In this document: in pieces, positions 60,504-64,000 of the stretch
Layout: the number at the start of each line of letters is the position of its first letter
Position numbering within the stretch: the first letter of the stretch is position 1
Origin: Catellatospora citrea
GTDB lineage: Bacteria > Actinomycetota > Actinomycetes > Mycobacteriales > Micromonosporaceae
NCBI RefSeq assembly: GCF_003610235.1
Contig: NZ_RAPR01000003.1
Location: 1-64,000 of the forward strand
Reading direction: 5' to 3'
Length of the DNA: 64,000 nucleotides
Notes under the pieces: model-generated
What the model was told of the DNA's origin: nothing
Seen by the model: only the letters and a program-made list of their open reading frames with translations
Database searches by the model: none
Translations under genes and position numbers: made by a program

Positions 60504-61454
60504 GTGGAAGTTTCCATCAGCACGCCGTTCGGGGCCACCTCGACCGCCGCCGAGGTCATCGCCGGGGTCGACCTGACCGGGCGGACCGCGATCGTCACCG
60601 GCGGGTCGTCCGGCCTCGGTGTCGAGACCGCTCGCGCGCTGGCCGGGGCCGGCGCCGCGGTCACCCTAGCGGTCCGCGACACGGCCGCCGGCGAGCGCGT
60701 CGCCCAGGACCTGATCGCGGCGACCGGTAACAGCCGCATCCGGGTCGCCCCGCTGGACCTGGCCGACCAGCGGTCGGTGGCCGCCTTCGCCGCGGCGTGG
60801 TCCGGGCCGCTGCACACGCTGGTCGCCAACGCCGGGATCATGGCCACTCCCCTGCTGCGTACGCCGCAGGGCTGGGAACTGCAGTTCGCGACCAACCACC
60901 TCGGCCACTTCGCGCTGGCGACCGGCCTGCACCCGGCCCTGGCCGCGGCGGGCGGCGCGCGGATCGTGTCGGTCAGCTCCGTCGGGCACGTCAACAGCGA
61001 CGTCGACTTCGACGACATCCACTTCACGCACCGGCCGTACGACCCGTGGCTGGCCTACGGCCAGTCGAAGACCGCGAACATCCTGTTCGCGGTCGAGGCC
61101 GCCAAGCGCTGGGCCGCCGACGGCATCACCGCCAACGCCCTGAACCCCGGCCGGATCACCGGCACGAACCTGGGCCGGCACATCGACGGCCTCGCCGCCG
61201 CGCCCGCGTCGTTCGCGCCGGCCAGCACCGACGTGTCCTGGAAGGACGCCGAACAGGGCGCGGCGACCTCGGTCCTGCTGGCCGGATCGCCGCTGGTCGA
61301 CGGCGTCACGGGGCGCTACTTCGAGGACTGCCAGGTGGCCGTCCCGCACCGGCCGGGCGTACGCCGTGGTGTGGCCGCCTACGCCCTCGACCCCGTGGCC
61401 GCCGCGCGCCTCTGGCAGGTCTCCACCGACATGATCACCGATGCGGCCCGCTGA
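60504..61454 (+). CDS. SDR family oxidoreductase (protochlorophyllide-reductase-like branch)
   Basis: A 316-residue short-chain dehydrogenase: TAIVTGGSSGLGVETARALAGAGAAVTLAVRD, LVANAGIMATPLLRTPQGWELQFATNHLGHFALA, VSVSSVGH, YGQSKTANILFA (YxxxK). The NADP-type Arg after the second strand favours NADPH. This branch includes retinol- and protochlorophyllide-like reductases of unknown substrate. GTG 60504 has AGGAGG some 11 bases upstream. It heads a putative SDR-aldo/keto reductase pair (41-base gap). Confidence 0.9.
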   Translation: MEVSISTPFGATSTAAEVIAGVDLTGRTAIVTGGSSGLGVETARALAGAGAAVTLAVRDTAAGERVAQDLIAATGNSRIRVAPLDLADQRSVAAFAAAWSGPLHTLVANAGIMATPLLRTPQGWELQFATNHLGHFALATGLHPALAAAGGARIVSVSSVGHVNSDVDFDDIHFTHRPYDPWLAYGQSKTANILFAVEAAKRWAADGITANALNPGRITGTNLGRHIDGLAAAPASFAPASTDVSWKDAEQGAATSVLLAGSPLVDGVTGRYFEDCQVAVPHRPGVRRGVAAYALDPVAAARLWQVSTDMITDAAR

Positions 61455-61495
61455 GCAGACGGCGGCGGCCTCCCCTGACGAAGGCGTGACGCACC

Positions 61496-62401
61496 TTGTC
61501 CGGCACCACCGACACGATCACCATCGGCGGCGACCTCGTCGTCGGCCGTATCGGCTACGGCGCGATGCAACTGACCGGCCAGCAGGTGTGGGGCGAGTAC
61601 CCCGACCGGGACGGCGGCATCGCCCTGCTCCGAGCGGTCGTGGACGCCGGAGTCACCTTCATCGACACCGCCGACGTGTACGGCCCGCACAGCAACGAGC
61701 TGCTCATCCGGGAAGCCCTGCACCCGTACCCGGACGACCTGGTGATCGCGACGAAGGGCGGCTTCGTCCGGGGCGGGTACGACTATTCGACGCTGGACGC
61801 CGTGGGCAACCGCAACTACCTGCGGCAGAGCGCCCACATGAGCGCCCGGCGACTCGGCGTCGACCGGATCGACCTGTACTACCTGCACAGCGCGCGGGCC
61901 ACGGACGCCTCGTTCGAGCAGCAGGTCGAAACCCTCGCCGAGCTGCGGGAGCAGGGACTGATCCGGCACATCGGCCTGTCCAACCTCTCGGTCGACCAGC
62001 TCCGCACCGCGCAGGGCATCGTCGAGATCGCTGCGGTCACCGCGCTCTACAACGTCGGCAACCGGTCCGGCGTGCAGATGACTCCCGGCGGCCTCGCCGG
62101 AGCCGCGCTGCTCGACGCCGCCGAAGCGTCCGGCGTGGTGTTCTCACCCTGGCACCCGGTCAGCATCGCCGACGGCGGCGATCCGGCCCGCGTCGCCGAA
62201 GTCCTCGAACCCATCGCCCGGGCGCACGGCGCCACGGTGCGGCAGATCGCGCTCGCGTGGCTGCTGCACCGGTCCCCGGCCATGATGCCCATCCCCGGCA
62301 CGACGAGCTTCGACCACCTGAAGGACAACCTGGCCGCCGCGAAGATCCAGCTCACGCCCGAAGAGGTGCTGGCGATGACCGCGCTGGTCCCGGAGGGCTG
62401 A
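61496..62401 (+). CDS. Aldo/keto reductase
   Basis: A 301-residue AKR with the TIM-barrel set: VTFIDTADVYGPHSNELLI (catalytic Asp and Tyr), VIATKGGF (Lys), DLYYLHSAR (His), and LRTAQGIVEIAAVTALYNVGNRS. The C-terminal cofactor region is PIPGTTSFDHLKDNL. It reduces carbonyls with NADPH. The likely start is TTG 61496; the ribosome site is weak. The preceding SDR may work on the same substrate class. Confidence 0.88.
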   Translation: MSGTTDTITIGGDLVVGRIGYGAMQLTGQQVWGEYPDRDGGIALLRAVVDAGVTFIDTADVYGPHSNELLIREALHPYPDDLVIATKGGFVRGGYDYSTLDAVGNRNYLRQSAHMSARRLGVDRIDLYYLHSARATDASFEQQVETLAELREQGLIRHIGLSNLSVDQLRTAQGIVEIAAVTALYNVGNRSGVQMTPGGLAGAALLDAAEASGVVFSPWHPVSIADGGDPARVAEVLEPIARAHGATVRQIALAWLLHRSPAMMPIPGTTSFDHLKDNLAAAKIQLTPEEVLAMTALVPEG

Positions 62402-62533
62402 CCCGACGTCACCGGTCTACACGGACCGGGGCGCTCGACGCCGCCAACGGCGCGCACCCGCCCGGCCCGCCGGATATCGTCGGAACCTGGACGACCATAG
62501 GGACGAGATGACCAGCTGCACAGGTGGCAGTCG

Positions 62534-63580
62534 ATGAGCCGGCCGGGCCCGCCCGGCCCGCCCTCGGAGACCGGCCCCGACGAGCCGGGGACGCCGGTCG
62601 CCGATGGTGAGCAGCAGCCGTTCGGCCTCGGGTTCCCGCTGCCGGGAGACGGACGCGGGTCCGACAGCTTCCTCACCGTGTTCGTCGCGCTCGCGGCGAA
62701 CCTCCTGGTCGCGGTCGCCAAGACGGCCGCGGCGCTGATCACCAGGTCGGCATCGCTGACCGCGGAGGCGGCGCACTCCTGGGCGGACACCGGCAACGAG
62801 GTGTTCCTGGTCGTGGCCAACCGCCGCGCGGCCAAGCCGGCCGACCGGGGGCATCCGCTAGGACACGGCCGCGAGGCGTACGTGTGGTCGCTGTTCGCCG
62901 CGGTCGGGTTGTTCGTGGCCGGTGGCGCGTTCTCGATCACGCACGGCGTCGGCCAGCTGCGCGCGCCCACGGCCGCCGACGACTTCATCGTGGGATACGC
63001 CGTGCTGGCGGTCTCGTTCCTGCTGGAGGGAATGTCGTTCCGGCAGTCCGTGCGACAGGCCAGGGCGGACGCCCGGACCATGGAGCGCGACCTCATCGAA
63101 CATGTGCTGGCCACGTCCGATCCGGCGTTGCGGGCCGTGTTCGCCGAGGACGCCGCGGCGCTGACCGGCCTGGTCCTGGCGACCGCCGGACTGGCCGCAC
63201 GTCAGGTGACGGGTTCGGCGGTGCCGGACGCGGTCGGGTCGATCCTGGTCGGGATCCTGCTCGTCGCGGTCGCGGTCGTGCTCATCAACCGCAACCGCCG
63301 GTTCCTCGTCGGGGAGGAGGCCGATCCGCGGGTGCGGGCCGCGGTCCTGCGGGCGCTGCTGGAGATGCCCGAGGTGGCGCGGGTGACCTACCTGCGACTG
63401 GAGGTGGTGGGCCCTCGGATGATCTCCGTGATAGGCGATGTCGACCTCGCCGGCGACGACGTCGAGTCCCACGTGGCCGTACGGCTGCGCGCGCTGGAGG
63501 CGCGGGTCAGCTCCTCGCCCGCGGTGGCGGGCACGGTGCTCAGCCTGTCCGCGCCGGACGAACCGTCGCTGGCGCCGTAG
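62534..63580 (+). CDS. Cation diffusion facilitator (CDF) transporter
   Basis: A 348-residue divalent-metal/H+ antiporter. A Pro/Gly-rich N-terminus (about 1-42) precedes six helices. The first metal site is AEAAHSWADTGNEVF (His-x3-Asp), and FAEDAAALTGLVLATAG supplies the second, with Asp replacing one His. The C-terminal cytoplasmic domain (EADPRVRAAVLRALLEMPEVARVTYLRLEVVG) resembles the dimeric CDF domain. The metal (zinc, iron or manganese) is not certain. ATG 62534 is chosen on family length. Confidence 0.88.
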   Translation: MSRPGPPGPPSETGPDEPGTPVADGEQQPFGLGFPLPGDGRGSDSFLTVFVALAANLLVAVAKTAAALITRSASLTAEAAHSWADTGNEVFLVVANRRAAKPADRGHPLGHGREAYVWSLFAAVGLFVAGGAFSITHGVGQLRAPTAADDFIVGYAVLAVSFLLEGMSFRQSVRQARADARTMERDLIEHVLATSDPALRAVFAEDAAALTGLVLATAGLAARQVTGSAVPDAVGSILVGILLVAVAVVLINRNRRFLVGEEADPRVRAAVLRALLEMPEVARVTYLRLEVVGPRMISVIGDVDLAGDDVESHVAVRLRALEARVSSSPAVAGTVLSLSAPDEPSLAP

Positions 63581-63587
63581 CCCCGGT

Positions 63588-64000
63588 TCAGGCCTTGTCG
63601 CCGTGCCAGGAGCGCCACAGCGCCGCGTACGCCCCACCCGCGCGGACCAGCTCGTCGTGGCTGCCCAGCTCGCTGATCCGGCCGTCGGCCAGCACCGCGA
63701 CCCGGTCGGCGTCGTGCGCCGTGTAGAGGCGGTGCGCGATGGCGATGACGGTCCGTCCCTGCAGGACCGCGCCGAGCGAGCGTTCGGTGCGCCGGGCGGT
63801 CGTCGGGTCCAGCGCCGCGGTCGCCTCGTCGAGGATCAGCGTGTGCGGATCGGCGAGCACCAGCCGCGCCAGCGCCACCTGCTGCGCGTCGGCCGGGTTC
63901 AGCGCCCGCGCGCCGTCGCCGAGTTCGGTGTCGAGGCCGTCGGGCAGGTCGGCGTACCAGTCGGCGCCGACCGCGGCGAGCGCGCCGAGCATGTCGTCGT
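63588..64000 (-). CDS. ABC transporter ATP-binding/permease protein, N-terminal part beyond window
   Basis: C-terminal piece of an ABC exporter ATPase. Visible are the Walker B TLILDEATAALD, D-loop, and H-loop IAIAHRLYTAHDADRVAV, followed by DGRISELGSHDELVRAGGAYAALW, typical of type-IV exporters. The signature (usually LSGGQ) reads ALNPADAQQVALARL, a degenerate C-loop, so this half probably forms a heterodimer with a partner carrying the canonical motif. The start and permease domain lie outside the window. Confidence 0.82.
   Translation of the reverse strand, partial: DDMLGALAAVGADWYADLPDGLDTELGDGARALNPADAQQVALARLVLADPHTLILDEATAALDPTTARRTERSLGAVLQGRTVIAIAHRLYTAHDADRVAVLADGRISELGSHDELVRAGGAYAALWRSWHGDKA

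Overview
This window is chromosomal DNA of a very high-G+C actinobacterium. GTG/TTG starts, GC-biased third codon positions and a soil-saprophyte gene set (GH11 xylanase, arabinan GH43 enzymes with AbfB modules, many PadR/MarR/LysR/ArsR regulators, F420-type enzymes, a large LuxR regulator) suggest the Micromonosporaceae. No rRNA, tRNA, CRISPR array, insertion sequence or phage gene was seen. Genes are short operons in mixed orientation, often coupled by ATGA/GTGA/TGATG overlaps and separated by strong GC-rich hairpins.

Layout. 1-2.4 kb: end of an LCP protein, an MBL hydrolase and a GNAT acetyltransferase. 2.4-3.8 kb: secreted GH11 xylanase behind two GAAANTTTC palindromes. 3.9-6.8 kb: TPR protein divergent from a PadR/membrane-protein pair, with a 12-bp-arm palindrome between them. 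6.9-8.4 kb: tyrosinase with a His-rich MelC1-like chaperone. 8.6-12.4 kb: HAD, XRE, MFS, LysE and LysR genes. 12.4-16.4 kb: SRPBCC protein, hemerythrin and a large catalase carrying a lysine-rich histone-H1-like tail, behind SigB/SigF-type promoters. 16.5-20.9 kb: amylo-1,6-glucosidase, argG and an SDR. 21.2-30.9 kb: HelD and a 1468-residue subtilase, each divergent from a paralogous receiver-less winged-helix regulator, plus a second PadR/membrane pair.

31.0-36.5 kb: arsenic locus (arsC, aquaporin, two arsR, an ArsO-like flavoprotein, MFS, HD protein) with a duplicated 27-bp operator-like element. 36.4-41.4 kb: a possible five-gene operon (two LLM oxidoreductases, an F420-NADPH reductase-like protein, a lincosamide-nucleotidyltransferase-like protein, a P-loop kinase) divergent from a MarR gene, with two identical palindromes overlapping both promoters. 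41.4-46.6 kb: methyltransferase, envelope/stress membrane proteins, an MMPL protein and YihY. 46.7-49.9 kb: two secreted GH43-AbfB proteins, one broken by a single-base frameshift, behind a LacI-type operator. 49.9-57.4 kb: small membrane protein, voltage-gated channel homologue, LAL regulator, GGDEF protein, VOC protein and a redoxin lacking its second cysteine. 57.6-64 kb: TetM/OtrA-type ribosomal-protection GTPase, monooxygenase-like membrane protein, SDR, aldo/keto reductase, CDF transporter and the end of an ABC ATPase.

Themes. Four start regions carry the general-stress promoter pattern (GTTT or GCAT, 15 bp, GGGTA[C/T/G]), tying the hemerythrin-catalase pair, SRPBCC gene, small membrane proteins and MMPL gene into one likely regulon. 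Three genes resemble antibiotic target-protection or drug-modification functions (HelD, Lnu-like, TetM-like). The most novel-looking items are the catalase with the nucleoid-protein-like tail, the cytoplasmic His-rich tyrosinase chaperone, and the pair of truncated-receiver winged-helix regulators, each opposite a large gene.
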